From Oceanimonas doudoroffii (GTDB lineage: Bacteria; Pseudomonadota; Gammaproteobacteria; Enterobacterales; Aeromonadaceae): a DNA stretch of 64,000 bases. Position 1 is the first letter of the stretch. Every line of letters begins with the position of its first letter. The DNA lies in NCBI RefSeq assembly GCF_002242685.1, contig NZ_NBIM01000007.1:62001-126000 (forward strand). Direction: 5' to 3'. Both the position numbers and the translations under genes were made by a program. The notes below the pieces were generated by a model. That model did no database searches and was not told the origin of the DNA. It worked only from the letters and a program-made list of their open reading frames with translations. Positions 26,345 to 35,888 of the stretch are shown in pieces.

Positions 26345-27313
26345 ATGCCATTGCCACTGCCCCCGGAACTCTATACCGAACACGGCGCCGAGCGCCGGCT
26401 GGGCGTGGAGCTGGAGCTGAGTGGCCTGCCCCTGCCCCGGCTGGTCAGCCTGGTGACCGACGCCCTGCGAGGCGAAACCCGCGCGCTGTCGGAATATGAA
26501 TTCGACATCGACACCCCGCTTGGCACCTTTCGCGCCGAACTCGATTTTGACTACCTCAAACGCCTGGCCCGGGAGCAGCGCCGACACCCGCCCGGCGAAC
26601 TGGAGCAGACCGCCACCGACCTGCTGGGCAGTCTGGCGCAGCACCTGGCGCCGCTGGAGCTGGTGTGCCCGCCGCTGCCGCTGTCACGGCTCGACCGGCT
26701 CAGCCGGCTGTTTGAACGACTGCGCCAACAGGGCGCCCGGGGCACTCGCCACGCCCTGCACTATGCCTTTGGTCTGCACCTCAACCCCGAGCTGCCGGCC
26801 ACCGATATTCACACCCTGCTGCGCTATTTTCGCGCCTACCTGTGCCTGCACGACTGGCTGGAAGCCCACGAAGACATCGTTACCGCCCGCAAGATCTCGC
26901 CCTATATTCGCGCCTTTCCCCGGGACTATGTCAGGCTGGTGCTGAAGCCGGACTACCACCCCGATCTGACCCGCTTTACCGCCGACTATCTGGCCTGGAA
27001 CCCAACCCGCAACCGGGCCATGGATCTGCTGCCCCTGCTGGCCTGGCACGATGAGTCCCGAGTGCAGGCGGTGGCCCACGACGACAAGATCAACCCTCGT
27101 CCCACCCTGCACTACCGGCTGCCCAATTCCGATATCGACAATCCGCTGTGGTCCCTGGCCCACGCCTGGGCCGGCTGGCTGCAGGTGGAATGGCTGGCGG
27201 CGGATCCGCAACGGCTGACGGACGCCTGCCGGGCCTATGGCGAGCACCTGGATCAGCTGACCCCGGATTTTATGGATCCCTGGAGCCTCAAGGTGCGTCC
27301 ATGGTTGCGTTGA
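26345..27313 (+). CDS. GS-like amidoligase family protein
   Basis: A 322-residue protein resembling the putative amidoligase enzymes distantly related to glutamine synthetase. The nucleotide/metal-binding first strand appears as RRLGVELELSG near residue 18. Acidic segments EYEFDID and AELDFDYL follow, then LELVCPPLPLSRLDRL and the HALHYAFGLHLNPEL block that corresponds to the family's conserved histidine strand. ATP-dependent amide-bond formation is inferred from the family; the substrate is unknown. The ATG at 26345 has GGGAG upstream. It overlaps the next gene, a glutamine amidotransferase-like hydrolase, by 13 bases. Confidence 0.72.
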   Translation: MPLPLPPELYTEHGAERRLGVELELSGLPLPRLVSLVTDALRGETRALSEYEFDIDTPLGTFRAELDFDYLKRLAREQRRHPPGELEQTATDLLGSLAQHLAPLELVCPPLPLSRLDRLSRLFERLRQQGARGTRHALHYAFGLHLNPELPATDIHTLLRYFRAYLCLHDWLEAHEDIVTARKISPYIRAFPRDYVRLVLKPDYHPDLTRFTADYLAWNPTRNRAMDLLPLLAWHDESRVQAVAHDDKINPRPTLHYRLPNSDIDNPLWSLAHAWAGWLQVEWLAADPQRLTDACRAYGEHLDQLTPDFMDPWSLKVRPWLR

Positions 27314-27990
27314 TTGGCGTGACCGGCCCCGACAGCCGCCTGCCCCTGGCCTGGTGGGCCAGCCGCCTGGCATTGGGTCTGGCCGGCGGCCGGGGCCAGC
27401 ACCTGACCCCGGCCAACATGCATAGGCACAAACGGGATCAACTGCAGGGCCTCATCATCGGCGGCGGTGACGATATCGACGCCGCCCTCTACGGCCACGA
27501 TACCGGCCGGGCCCCGGCGGATCCGGACCGGGACGCTTTTGAGATAGAACTGATTGAACACGCCCTCGACACCAGCCTGCCGCTGCTCGGCATCTGCCGG
27601 GGTGCCCAGTTGATTAACGTGGTGCTGGGCGGCTCGCTGCACGCCGACATTCGCCCGCTACGCCAGAACACTTCCAACCGGCGCACACCACTGCCGCGTA
27701 AAACCGCCATCGGCTGTGGCGGCGGCCGGCTCAGTCGCATCATGCAGCGGCCGCGCTGGCGCATCAACAGCCTGCATCACCAGGCGGTGGACAGGCTGGG
27801 CGGCGGCCTGGCGGTGGTGGCGCGGGATCTGGACGGCTTTGTGCAAGCCATTGAAAGCACCACGGATCACTATCTGATGGGGGTGCAGTGGCACCCGGAA
27901 TACCTTCCCTACCTGCCCTGCCAGCGACGGCTGTTTCGGGATCTGGTCACGGCGGCCGAACACAGCCGGCCCGAGGCACTTTATGACTGA
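27301..27990 (+). CDS. Class I glutamine amidotransferase-like hydrolase (peptidase C26 type)
   Basis: A 229-residue protein with the class I amidotransferase triad: nucleophile C99 in LLGICRGAQLIN, and H198 and E200 in GVQWHPEY. The early LIIGGGDDIDAALYG is the oxyanion segment of gamma-glutamyl hydrolases such as PuuD, the closest type I recognise. It may release ammonia for, or hydrolyse the product of, the adjacent amidoligase. It starts inside the end of the amidoligase gene and ends inside the start of the next one, so the three genes are probably translationally coupled. Confidence 0.82.
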   Translation: MVALIGVTGPDSRLPLAWWASRLALGLAGGRGQHLTPANMHRHKRDQLQGLIIGGGDDIDAALYGHDTGRAPADPDRDAFEIELIEHALDTSLPLLGICRGAQLINVVLGGSLHADIRPLRQNTSNRRTPLPRKTAIGCGGGRLSRIMQRPRWRINSLHHQAVDRLGGGLAVVARDLDGFVQAIESTTDHYLMGVQWHPEYLPYLPCQRRLFRDLVTAAEHSRPEALYD

Positions 27991-28417
27991 CTATTTGCTG
28001 GTGTTTGGCAGCAGCCTGCTCGCCGCCACCATAGCGCCCTTTTATTCGGAAGTGGTGCTGGCGGCGGTACTGACCCGCCAGCCCGATGCCGCCCTGCTGC
28101 TGTGGCTGCTGGCCAGCACCGGCAATACCCTGGGGGCCATGATCAACTGGTGGCTGGGCAAGTACCTGCTGCACTTCCGCCACAAGCGCTGGTTTCCGGT
28201 CAACGACAAACAGCTGGAGCGCGCCCAGCGCTGGTTTCAGCGCTTTGGCGTGTGGTCGCTGCTGCTGTCCTGGGCACCGGTAGGCGGTGATGCCCTCACC
28301 TTTATCGCCGGCATCATGCGGGTGCCGCTGGCGCTGTTCACCCTGCTGGTGTTCATCGGCAAGGCGCTGCGCTACGCCGTGGTGCTGTGGTTTGCCGATA
28401 CCTTGTTACTGTCCTGA
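27983..28417 (+). CDS. YqaA-family inner-membrane protein
   Basis: A 144-residue membrane protein related to the DedA/VTT group. Features are PFYSEVVLAAVL in the first hydrophobic segment, a Gly-Asn-Thr turn (STGNTLGAMINWWLGKYL), a basic loop, and the SWAPVGGDALTFIAGIMRVP block near residue 98. It overlaps the amidotransferase by 8 bases. DedA-type proteins move lipids, but the role of YqaA is not established, so the link to the amidoligase is positional only. Confidence 0.82.
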   Translation: MTDYLLVFGSSLLAATIAPFYSEVVLAAVLTRQPDAALLLWLLASTGNTLGAMINWWLGKYLLHFRHKRWFPVNDKQLERAQRWFQRFGVWSLLLSWAPVGGDALTFIAGIMRVPLALFTLLVFIGKALRYAVVLWFADTLLLS

Positions 28418-28564
28418 TCCCGACGGGGCATTCCGAATGCAAGGACTGGCATGAGCCCGACAAGACCGTATACTGGGCAACACAAGGCAGTGCTACCAGG
28501 GCCGCCAGTTCTTTCGGCTAGCCGAAAGTCTAATTGAGCGTAACGACCATCTGGGTCACCTTGT

Positions 28565-28577
28565 TAACCAATGGTTA
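28565..28577. promoter_or_regulatory. 13-bp palindrome TAACCA-A-TGGTTA before acs
   Basis: A perfect inverted repeat 18 bases upstream of the acs start, just before the ribosome-binding site AAGGAG. It could be an operator or a small RNA hairpin. No known regulator site is recognised. Confidence 0.3.
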
Positions 28578-28595
28578 CAACCAAGGAGCGGAATA

Positions 28596-30545
28596 ATGAG
28601 TGAAGTTAAGGTTCATCCGGTCATGCCCCATATCGCAAAGACCGCACTGCTGGACGATGCCGGCTATCAGGCCATGTATCAGCAGTCCATCGACAACCCC
28701 GAAGCCTTCTGGGGTGAGCAGGGCAAAATCGTTGACTGGATCAAACCCTACACCAGGGTAAAAAACACCTCCTACGATCCGGGCCACATCAGCATCAAGT
28801 GGTTTGAAGACGGCACCCTGAACCTGTCCGCCAACTGTATCGACCGTCACCTGGCCACCCGGGCCGACGAAGTTGCCATCATCTGGGAAGGCGACAGCCC
28901 CGACGAAGACAAAAAGGTCACCTACCGCGAGCTGCACGAGCAGGTATGTCGCTTTGCCAACGTGCTCAAGGCACAGGGCGTGAAAAAGGGCGACGTGGTC
29001 AGCATCTATATGCCCATGGTGGTGGAAGCGGCGGTGGCCATGCTGGCCTGTACCCGCATCGGTGCCGTGCATTCCGTGGTGTTTGGCGGCTTCTCTCCCG
29101 ATGCACTGGCCAGCCGCATTATCGACTCCCAGGCCAAGGCGGTGATCACCGCCGACGAAGGCCTGCGTGGCGGCCGCACCGTGGCACTCAAGGCCAACGT
29201 GGACGCGGCCCTGGCCAACCCCAAAGTGACCTCCATCGACAGCGTGATCGTCTATCGCCGCACCGGCGGTGACATTGCCTGGAACGAACAGCGCGATGTG
29301 TGGTGGCACGAAGCCACCGCCCAGGTCAGCGCCGACTGCCCGCCGGAAGAAATGAACGCCGAAGATCCGCTGTTCATTCTTTATACCTCCGGCTCCACCG
29401 GCACCCCCAAGGGCGTGCTGCACACCACGGGTGGCTACCTGGTGTATGCCGCCATGACCTTCAAGTACATTTTTGACTACCACCCGGGTGACGTGTACTG
29501 GTGCACCGCCGACGTGGGCTGGATCACCGGCCACAGCTACCTGCTCTACGGTCCGCTGGCCAATGGCGCCACCACCCTGCTGTTTGAGGGCGTGCCCAAC
29601 TACCCCAAAACCAACCGCATGGCCCAGGTGGTCGACAAGCACCAGGTCAATATTCTGTATACCGCCCCCACCGCCATTCGTGCCTTTATGGCCAAGGGTG
29701 ACGAGGCGGTGGAAGGCACCAGCCGCGCCAGTCTGCGCGTGCTGGGCTCGGTGGGCGAGCCCATCAACCCGGAAGCCTGGGAATGGTATTTCCGCGTGAT
29801 CGGCGACGAGCGCTGCCCCATCGTGGACACCTGGTGGCAGACCGAAACCGGCGGCATTCTGATCACCCCGCTGCCCGGCGTCACCGATCTCAAGCCCGGC
29901 TCGGCCACCCGCCCCTTCTTTGGCGTGCAGCCGGCGCTGGTGGACGGCGAAGGCAAGGTGCTGGAAGGCGCCACCGACGGCAACCTGGTGATCCTGGACT
30001 CCTGGCCCGGCCAGATGCGCACCGTGTTCGGCGATCACGACCGTTTCGAGCAGACCTACTTCTCCACCTTCCCCGGCACCTACTTCAGTGGTGACGGCGC
30101 CCGTCGCGACGAAGACGGCTACTACTGGATCACCGGACGGGTGGACGACGTGCTCAACGTCTCCGGTCACCGCATGGGCACCGCCGAAATCGAGTCGGCG
30201 CTGGTGGCGCACCCGAAGATTGCCGAGGCCGCCGTGGTGGGCGTGCCCCACGACATCAAGGGCCAGGGCATTTACGCCTATGTCACGCTCAATGCCGGCG
30301 AAGTACCGTCTGCCGAGCTGCACAAGGAAGTTAAAGACTGGGTGCGCAAGGAAATTGGTCCCATCGCCACCCCCGACGTCATCCACTGGGCCGAGGGCCT
30401 GCCCAAGACCCGCTCCGGCAAGATCATGCGCCGCATTCTGCGCAAGATCGCCACCGGCGACACCGATGCCCTGGGCGATACCTCCACCCTGGCGGATCCG
30501 GGTGTGGTCGACCGCCTGATCGAGGAACGCAACCGAGTGGCCTGA
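28596..30545 (+). CDS. acs: Acetyl-CoA synthetase
   Basis: A 649-residue AMP-forming enzyme that activates acetate through acetyl-AMP to acetyl-CoA. Motifs are in order: the AMP loop [15 protein letters not shown] near residue 264, the acetate and nucleotide site [11 protein letters not shown], and the C-terminal hinge and lid ([18 protein letters not shown]). [14 protein letters not shown] near residue 606 carries the lysine that is acetylated to inactivate this family. It is preceded by AAGGAG and followed by a repeat pair and a strong terminator. It complements the low-affinity ackA-pta route present in the same window. Confidence 0.97.
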   Translation: MSEVKVHPVMPHIAKTALLDDAGYQAMYQQSIDNPEAFWGEQGKIVDWIKPYTRVKNTSYDPGHISIKWFEDGTLNLSANCIDRHLATRADEVAIIWEGDSPDEDKKVTYRELHEQVCRFANVLKAQGVKKGDVVSIYMPMVVEAAVAMLACTRIGAVHSVVFGGFSPDALASRIIDSQAKAVITADEGLRGGRTVALKANVDAALANPKVTSIDSVIVYRRTGGDIAWNEQRDVWWHEATAQVSADCPPEEMNAEDPLFILYTSGSTGTPKGVLHTTGGYLVYAAMTFKYIFDYHPGDVYWCTADVGWITGHSYLLYGPLANGATTLLFEGVPNYPKTNRMAQVVDKHQVNILYTAPTAIRAFMAKGDEAVEGTSRASLRVLGSVGEPINPEAWEWYFRVIGDERCPIVDTWWQTETGGILITPLPGVTDLKPGSATRPFFGVQPALVDGEGKVLEGATDGNLVILDSWPGQMRTVFGDHDRFEQTYFSTFPGTYFSGDGARRDEDGYYWITGRVDDVLNVSGHRMGTAEIESALVAHPKIAEAAVVGVPHDIKGQGIYAYVTLNAGEVPSAELHKEVKDWVRKEIGPIATPDVIHWAEGLPKTRSGKIMRRILRKIATGDTDALGDTSTLADPGVVDRLIEERNRVA

Positions 30546-30584
30546 TGCGCACCCGCTGTTGTCAGACTGTCGTCTTTTTCTGTT

Positions 30585-30650
30585 GTCACACCCGCGCAGG
30601 CGGGAGTCCAGTGCGATATGTCATGGATCCCCGCCTTCGCGGGGATGACG
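30585..30650. repeat. Head-to-head pair of REP-like palindromes
   Basis: One inverted unit (GTCACACCCGCGC to GGGAGTCCA, 30585-30610) faces one direct unit (TGGATCCCCGCC to GGGGATGACG, 30624-30650), 13 bases apart, like a BIME. The pair lies between the acs stop and its terminator, so it is in the transcript's 3' end. Confidence 0.75.
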
Positions 30651-30683
30651 GAAATGAAAGATGTCTGGGGGTATAGTCATGTC

Positions 30684-30711
30684 AAAACGCCGCCTTGAGC
30701 GGCGTTTTTTT
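30684..30711 (+). terminator. Intrinsic terminator of acs
   Basis: A 10-bp stem AAAACGCCGC/GCGGCGTTTT with loop CTTGA, then three more T. Same design and loop as the accC terminator at 33318. Confidence 0.92.
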
Positions 30712-30857
30712 ATGGCCGCGGCCGGCTGAATGCCGCTTTTTGTCGCAGCAACAACAGTTTGCGGAACTTTCTGACGTTATTTTCGCTCACACATCGAGCC
30801 TCAACCCCGGTCACCCACGGGCACACTCAAAAATTTATTAGTCATTAGACCAGTAAA

Positions 30858-30888
30858 TTGCTGCCAATTTTCATGAAATCACTATAAT
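30858..30888 (+). promoter_or_regulatory. Candidate promoter of aroQ-accB-accC
   Basis: A perfect -10 TATAAT at 30883-30888 lies about 110 bases before aroQ. The best -35 is TTGCTG with a long 19-base spacer. The surrounding 30712-30999 holds no gene and is AT-rich around 30820-30890. Confidence 0.45.
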
Positions 30889-30999
30889 TGGGCGCACCGG
30901 GCCGAAATGCGCCATTTTATTTGCCTCACACCGGCAAAAAGCGCTAGGCTCCCTGTGACTCGACGTGTAAACCGCAAGATAGACGAGGATTGCCGCACA

Positions 31000-31449
31000 A
31001 TGGCCGACAAATACCGTATTCTGCTGCTCAACGGGCCAAACCTTAACCTGCTGGGCCGACGCGAACCGGGCATTTACGGCAACAACAGCCTGAACGACAT
31101 CGTGGCGCGCCTCACCGAGCAGGCCGCCGGGCGCGATATCGAACTCAGTCACGTCCAATCCAACGCGGAGCACGTTCTGCTCGACGCCATCCACCAGGCC
31201 GATGGCCGGCAGGATTTTATCATCATCAATCCCGCCGCCTTCACCCACACCAGCGTGGCCCTTCGTGATGCCCTGCTGGGGGTCAACATTCCCTTCATTG
31301 AAGTGCATTTGTCGAATGTGCACGCCCGTGAACCCTTCCGCCATCATTCCTATCTGGCGGATAAGGCAGTGGGCGTGATCTGCGGCCTGGGTGCCGATGG
31401 TTACGAATTTGCCCTTGAGGCGGCGGCCCGTTATCTGGCTCGTCGCTGA
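31000..31449 (+). CDS. aroQ: Type II 3-dehydroquinate dehydratase
   Basis: A 149-residue shikimate-pathway enzyme that removes water from 3-dehydroquinate. The signature [18 protein letters not shown] includes the lid arginine and catalytic tyrosine (near residues 11-28). [21 protein letters not shown] and [19 protein letters not shown] supply the catalytic histidine and substrate contacts. The ATG at 31000 gives the normal length. aroQ before accB-accC is the common order in this group. Confidence 0.95.
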   Translation: MADKYRILLLNGPNLNLLGRREPGIYGNNSLNDIVARLTEQAAGRDIELSHVQSNAEHVLLDAIHQADGRQDFIIINPAAFTHTSVALRDALLGVNIPFIEVHLSNVHAREPFRHHSYLADKAVGVICGLGADGYEFALEAAARYLARR

Positions 31450-31484
31450 CTCACATCAGCACCAACATAACTAAGAGAACGCTC

Positions 31485-31949
31485 ATGGATATTCGTAAAA
31501 TCAAGAAACTGATCGAACTGGTTGAAGAGTCCGGTATCGCCGAGCTGGAAATCGCCGAAGGCGAAGAGTCGGTACGCATCAGCCGCTACGGCGCCGCCGC
31601 CCCGGCCCCGGTGATGCCTCAGTATCAGGTGCAGGCCGCCCCGGCTCCTGCCGCTGCGCCCGCCGCCGCTCCTGCTGCCGCCGCCCCGGCCGCCGAAGCC
31701 GCTCCCGAGCTGAGCGGCCACGTGATGCGTTCTCCCATGGTCGGTACCTTCTACCGTGCCTCCAGCCCCGGCGCCAAGAACTTCGCTGAAGTCGGCCAGA
31801 CCGTCAACGTGGGCGACACCCTGTGCATTGTTGAAGCCATGAAGATGATGAACCAGATCGAGGCCGACAAGGCCGGCGTAGTGAAGGCCATTCTGGTCGA
31901 CAACGCCCAGCCGGTTGAATTCGACGAGCCCCTGTTCATCATCGAATAA
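31485..31949 (+). CDS. accB: Biotin carboxyl carrier protein of acetyl-CoA carboxylase
   Basis: A 154-residue carrier that holds biotin for the first step of fatty acid synthesis. It has a charged N-terminal helix ([17 protein letters not shown]), an Ala/Pro-rich linker around residues 50-75, and a biotinyl domain with the [10 protein letters not shown] motif, whose lysine is biotinylated. It lies 9 bases before accC. Confidence 0.97.
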   Translation: MDIRKIKKLIELVEESGIAELEIAEGEESVRISRYGAAAPAPVMPQYQVQAAPAPAAAPAAAPAAAAPAAEAAPELSGHVMRSPMVGTFYRASSPGAKNFAEVGQTVNVGDTLCIVEAMKMMNQIEADKAGVVKAILVDNAQPVEFDEPLFIIE

Positions 31950-31958
31950 GGAATTCCC

Positions 31959-33299
31959 ATGCTGGATAAAGTAGTCATCGCCAACCGCGGTGAAATCGCC
32001 CTTCGCATTCTGCGCGCCTGCAAGGAGCTCGGAATCAAGACGGTCGCGGTGCATTCCACCGCCGACCGCACCCTGAAGCACGTGCTGCTGGCAGACGAGT
32101 CCATCTGTATTGGTGGCAATCAGTCCACCCAGTCGTACCTGAATGTGCCGTCCATCATCGCCGCCGCCGAAGTGACCGACGCCGTGGCCATTCACCCCGG
32201 CTACGGCTTTCTGGCGGAAAACGCCGACTTCGCCGACCAGGTAGAAAAGTCCGGCTTTATCTTTATTGGCCCGCGCGGCGACACCATTCGCCTGATGGGT
32301 GACAAGGTGTCTGCCATCGAGGCCATGAAGAAGGCCGGCGTACCCTGTGTGCCGGGCTCCGACGGCCCCATCGGCGGCGACGCCAAGCGCAACGCCGCCA
32401 TTGCCAAGCGCATTGGTTATCCGGTGATCATCAAGGCCGCCGGTGGCGGCGGTGGTCGCGGCATGCGTGTGGTGCGCTCCGAAGCCGAACTGGAAAAATC
32501 CATCTCCATGACCAAGGCCGAGGCCGGTGCCGCTTTCGGCAACGACATGGTGTATATGGAGAAATTCCTGGAAAACCCGCGCCACATCGAAATTCAGGTG
32601 CTGGCCGACGGCCAGGGCAACGCCATTCATCTGGCCGAACGTGACTGCTCCATGCAGCGTCGTCACCAGAAGGTAGTGGAAGAAGCCCCGGCCCCGGGCA
32701 TTACCGCCGAGATGCGCAAGTTCATCGGCGAGCGCTGCTGCAAGGCCTGTGTCGACATCGGCTACCGCGGCGCCGGTACCTTTGAATTCCTCTATGAAAA
32801 CGGCGAGTTCTATTTCATTGAGATGAACACCCGTATTCAGGTGGAGCACCCGGTCACCGAGATGATCACCGGTGTGGATCTGATCAAGGAACAGCTGCGT
32901 GTGGCCGCCGGCCTGCCGCTGTCCATTACTCAGGATCAGGTGGTGGTGCGTGGCCATGCCATCGAGTGCCGCATCAACGCCGAAGACCCGCGCAGCTTTG
33001 TGCCGAGCCCGGGCGAGATCACCCGCTTCCACTCTCCGGGTGGCCTGGGTGTGCGCTGGGACTCCCACATTTATGCCGGCTATCGAGTACCGCCCTACTA
33101 CGACTCCATGATCGGCAAGCTGATCTGCTACGGCGAAAACCGCGATATCGCCATCGCCCGCATGAAGCACGCCCTCAACGAGCTGGTGATTGACGGCATC
33201 AAGACCAATATTCCGCTGCACAAGGAAATCATGAGCGATGAGAACTTCCGCAATGGCGGAACCAACATCCATTACCTTGAGAAGAAGCTGGGCCTGTAA
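31959..33299 (+). CDS. accC: Biotin carboxylase subunit of acetyl-CoA carboxylase
   Basis: A 446-residue ATP-grasp enzyme that carboxylates biotin on AccB. Features are [20 protein letters not shown] at the start, the glycine-rich ATP loop [16 protein letters not shown] near residue 160, [20 protein letters not shown], and [14 protein letters not shown] with the metal and catalytic residues. Length is normal. A terminator follows after about 18 bases. Confidence 0.97.
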   Translation: MLDKVVIANRGEIALRILRACKELGIKTVAVHSTADRTLKHVLLADESICIGGNQSTQSYLNVPSIIAAAEVTDAVAIHPGYGFLAENADFADQVEKSGFIFIGPRGDTIRLMGDKVSAIEAMKKAGVPCVPGSDGPIGGDAKRNAAIAKRIGYPVIIKAAGGGGGRGMRVVRSEAELEKSISMTKAEAGAAFGNDMVYMEKFLENPRHIEIQVLADGQGNAIHLAERDCSMQRRHQKVVEEAPAPGITAEMRKFIGERCCKACVDIGYRGAGTFEFLYENGEFYFIEMNTRIQVEHPVTEMITGVDLIKEQLRVAAGLPLSITQDQVVVRGHAIECRINAEDPRSFVPSPGEITRFHSPGGLGVRWDSHIYAGYRVPPYYDSMIGKLICYGENRDIAIARMKHALNELVIDGIKTNIPLHKEIMSDENFRNGGTNIHYLEKKLGL

Positions 33300-33317
33300 G
33301 GCTCACGCGGAATAATC

Positions 33318-33346
33318 AAACGGCGCCTTGAGCGCCGTTTTTGTTT
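33318..33346 (+). terminator. Intrinsic terminator of aroQ-accB-accC
   Basis: A 9-bp stem AAACGGCGC/GCGCCGTTT with loop CTTGA, then TTGTTT. Confidence 0.88.
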
Positions 33347-33367
33347 AAGGAGCGACAACAGAGGACC

Positions 33368-33449
33368 GTAGGTTGGAATGAGCCTCGGCGAATTCCAACA
33401 TGTCACAGGCGCCTTCTTGTTGTGAATTCGCTGCGCTCATCGCCAACCT
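33368..33449. repeat. Full copy of the 85-bp palindromic repeat
   Basis: Left arm GTAGGTTGGAATGAGC to GAATTCCAACA, centre GGCGCC, right arm GAATTCGCTGCGCTCATC to CAACCT. It lies between accC and the Rid gene, about 100 bases before the latter. Confidence 0.8.
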
Positions 33450-33555
33450 TCTGCTTTCCGGGTGCGATATGCTTAGCATTACGCGACCGCAGCGGTTTTT
33501 CCCAAACTGGCCAGCCGCTACACTACGCCCTCAGCCCACTGAGACAAACACCAAC

Positions 33556-33918
33556 ATGAACATTCATCGCATCAATCCCTGCAAACGCTGGTCCGACATT
33601 ACCGTGTTCAACGGCATCGCCCATTTTGTGGAGGTGCCCGAGGGGGATCTGTCCGCCGGCATTGAAGAGCAGACCCGCCAGGTGATGGTTCAGGCCGAAC
33701 AGGCCCTGGCCAAGATAGGCAGCGACAAGGGCCGGCTGCTGTCGGTAACCATCTACCTCACCGACTTTGCCAACCTGCCCGCCTTTAATGCGGTGTGGGA
33801 CGAGTGGTTCCCGGAAGGCACCGCCCCCAGCCGCGCCTGCGTAAAGGCCGAGCTGGCCAACCCCGACTACCTGGTGGAGATGGCCTTTGTTGCCGCCGCC
33901 GGCGAAGAGTACTTGTAG
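33556..33918 (+). CDS. RidA-family protein
   Basis: A 120-residue member of the YjgF/YER057c/UK114 family, whose RidA branch deaminates reactive enamine/imine intermediates. The trimer-interface substrate arginine appears as PSRACVKAEL near residue 95, and the strand LLSVTIYLTDFANLPAFNAV is typical. The C-terminal AFVAAAGEEYL differs from canonical RidA, so it may belong to one of the Rid4-Rid7 groups. Its TAG stop codon lies inside the first bases of the following palindromic repeat. It stands alone between two repeat copies. Confidence 0.85.
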   Translation: MNIHRINPCKRWSDITVFNGIAHFVEVPEGDLSAGIEEQTRQVMVQAEQALAKIGSDKGRLLSVTIYLTDFANLPAFNAVWDEWFPEGTAPSRACVKAELANPDYLVEMAFVAAAGEEYL

Positions 33919-33997
33919 GTTGAAATGAGCCTCGGCGAATTCCAACGCTACACCGGCGCCTTCGTGTTGGGATTCGCTTAGCTCATCACAACCTACC
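33915..33997. repeat. Full copy of the 85-bp palindromic repeat, overlapping a stop codon
   Basis: Left arm GTAGGTTGAAATGAGC to GAATTCCAAC, centre GGCGCC, right arm TGTTGGGATTCGC to ACAACCTACC. The first four bases overlap the Rid stop codon. Confidence 0.8.
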
Positions 33998-34019
33998 GCC
34001 CGGATCCCCTAGGTTTTCC

Positions 34020-34129
34020 TCGTTCCCGTGCTCTGCCTGGAAGCGAGTGCACATGACAAGTGGAGCGCGGGCGAGCCGCCAGCGCTCCAGAAAACACCCG
34101 CATATTCGCTGCGCTCATCACAACCTACC
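34020..34129. repeat. Repeat debris: degenerate palindrome and half element
   Basis: A degenerate copy of the family at 6141 lies near 34023-34045 (GTTCCCGTGCTCTG, then CTGGAAGCGAGTGC). It is followed at 34104-34129 by the right arm of the 85-bp element (ATTCGCTGCGCTCATC to CAACCTACC). No gene is visible between 33998 and 34203. Confidence 0.55.
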
Positions 34130-34203
34130 GCCAAAAGCGGGGGCGAGTTTGTTCCTCTATTCCCCCACTGGTATGCTTCGCCCCTTCCTGAAGGAGCCTT
34201 CCA

Positions 34204-34440
34204 ATGACTTCCATTGTTTCCGTGGCCCGGCGCGAAGCCTTGCTCAGCGTGCTGCTGGCCCTGCTTTATCTTGCGGCCTGGGCAGCCTGTGCCTGGCTGG
34301 TGCCGCCGGCGCTGACCCTGGCCGGCTGGCCACTGTGGTTTTTGCTGAGCTGCCTGTTCAATCCGCTGCTGTTTATTGTGCTGTGCGCGCTTATGGTGCG
34401 CTGGTGTTTCAGGGCGGTTAACCTGGAAGCCTCATCATGA
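34204..34440 (+). CDS. yhdT: YhdT-family small membrane protein
   Basis: A 78-residue protein with two hydrophobic segments, matching the YhdT/DUF997 family that sits before panF in enterobacteria. Its last codons overlap panF (ATGA), so the pair is translationally coupled, and YhdT may be an accessory subunit of the symporter. It is preceded by AAGGAG. Confidence 0.88.
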   Translation: MTSIVSVARREALLSVLLALLYLAAWAACAWLVPPALTLAGWPLWFLLSCLFNPLLFIVLCALMVRWCFRAVNLEASS

Positions 34441-35888
34441 ATGCCGGACTGATGATTCCCCTGCTGGTGTATCTGGCGGTGATGATTGGCCTGGGACTGT
34501 GGCTGGGCCGTCGCCGCAGCGAAGGCGGCTTTGTGCAGGACTATTTCCTTGGCAGCCGCTCCATGGGCGGCTTTGTGCTGGCCATGACCATGGTGGCCAC
34601 CTATGCCTCGGCCTCGTCTTTTATTGGCGGCCCCGGCGCGGCCTACCGCATGGGGTTGGGCTGGGTGCTGCTGGCGATGATCCAGGTGCCCACGGTGTGG
34701 CTGACCCTGGGGGTGCTGGGCAAACAGTTCGCCCATATCGCCCGGCGGGTGAACGCGCTCACCATTAACGACATGCTGCAGGCCCGCTACCAAAGCCCGC
34801 TGGTGGTGCTGCTGGCGGGCCTGGGCCTGCTCGCCGCCTTTGTGGCCACCATGGTGGTGCAGTTTATCGGCGGTGCCCGGCTGCTGGAAACCGTGACCGG
34901 ACTGTCGTATCAGAGCGGACTCATGCTGTTTGCCGGCGCCGTGCTGCTCTATACCCTGGTGGGCGGCTTTCGCGCCGTGGTGGTGACCGACGCCGTGCAG
35001 GGCATTCTGATGCTGCTGGGCACTGTGGTGCTGCTGGCCGGCGTGCTGCAGGCCGGCGGCGGCGCCGCCACCATGTTTGCCGAGCTGAAAGCCATCGATC
35101 CCGGGCTGGTGCAGCCTCAGGGCCCCGACGGCTTTCTCTCCATGAGCTTTATGCTGTCGTTCTGGGTGCTGGTGTGCTTTGGGGTAATAGGCCTGCCCCA
35201 TTCGGCGGTACGCTGCCTGGCCTACAAAGACAGCGCCGCCATGCACAGGGGCATTATTATCGGCACCCTGGTTGGGGCCGTGCTGATGTTTGGCATGCAC
35301 TTCGCCGGGGCGCTGGGGCGCGTGCTGGTGCCTGAGCTAACCGTACCCGACAAGGTGATGCCCACCCTGATGCTCACCGTTCTGCCGCCGCTGGTGGCCG
35401 GGCTGTTTCTGGCCGGGCCCATGGCCGCCATTATGTCGACCATCGACTCCCAGCTTATTCAGGCCGCCGCCACCCTGGTAAAGGATCTTTACCTTAACCA
35501 CCTATGCAAAACCCAGCCGGCGCCGGCCGTGATCAAGCGCGCCAGCAAGCTGGTGACCCTGACCCTGGGGCTGATAGTGCTGTGGGCGGCCCTGAGTCCG
35601 CCGGAGATGATCATCTGGCTCAACCTGATGGCCTTTGGCGCCCTGCAGGCTATCTTTTTCTGGCCGCTGGTGCTGGGCCTGTACTGGTGGCGGGGCAACA
35701 GCACCGGCGCACTGGCCTCCATGCTCACCGGTGCCATCAGCTACAGCCTGCTGCTGCACTTTGGCATCAAGCCCCTGGGGCTGCACGCCATCGTGCCGAG
35801 CCTGGCGCTCTCGGGCCTGGCCTATGTGGTGGGATCTCTGCTCACGCCGCCGCCCTCACCCGAAGTGCGTACCCTGTTTGGCCGCTGA
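34437..35888 (+). CDS. panF: Sodium/pantothenate symporter
   Basis: A 483-residue permease of the sodium:solute symporter family with about 13 membrane segments. Landmarks are DYFLGSRSMGGFVLAMTMVA, TYASASSFIGGPGAAYRMGL, LYTLVGGFRAVVVTDAVQG and the late AGPMAAIMSTIDSQLIQAA. The yhdT-panF-prmA order supports pantothenate as substrate. A 10-bp hairpin (CCCGGTGTCC/GGACACCGGG, about 35896-35921) follows the stop without a T tract. Confidence 0.93.
   Translation: MNAGLMIPLLVYLAVMIGLGLWLGRRRSEGGFVQDYFLGSRSMGGFVLAMTMVATYASASSFIGGPGAAYRMGLGWVLLAMIQVPTVWLTLGVLGKQFAHIARRVNALTINDMLQARYQSPLVVLLAGLGLLAAFVATMVVQFIGGARLLETVTGLSYQSGLMLFAGAVLLYTLVGGFRAVVVTDAVQGILMLLGTVVLLAGVLQAGGGAATMFAELKAIDPGLVQPQGPDGFLSMSFMLSFWVLVCFGVIGLPHSAVRCLAYKDSAAMHRGIIIGTLVGAVLMFGMHFAGALGRVLVPELTVPDKVMPTLMLTVLPPLVAGLFLAGPMAAIMSTIDSQLIQAAATLVKDLYLNHLCKTQPAPAVIKRASKLVTLTLGLIVLWAALSPPEMIIWLNLMAFGALQAIFFWPLVLGLYWWRGNSTGALASMLTGAISYSLLLHFGIKPLGLHAIVPSLALSGLAYVVGSLLTPPPSPEVRTLFGR

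Noticed and set aside
28575..30386. 603-codon minus-strand frame opposite acs
   Set aside because: It is the antisense shadow of a GC-rich coding region. Its composition (Gly, His, Val, Ala rich) and lack of motifs contrast with the clear acs motifs on the other strand.
31431..33272. 613-codon minus-strand frame opposite accB-accC
   Set aside because: Shadow frame: the plus strand encodes two recognisable enzymes, and this frame has no family motif or ribosome-binding site.
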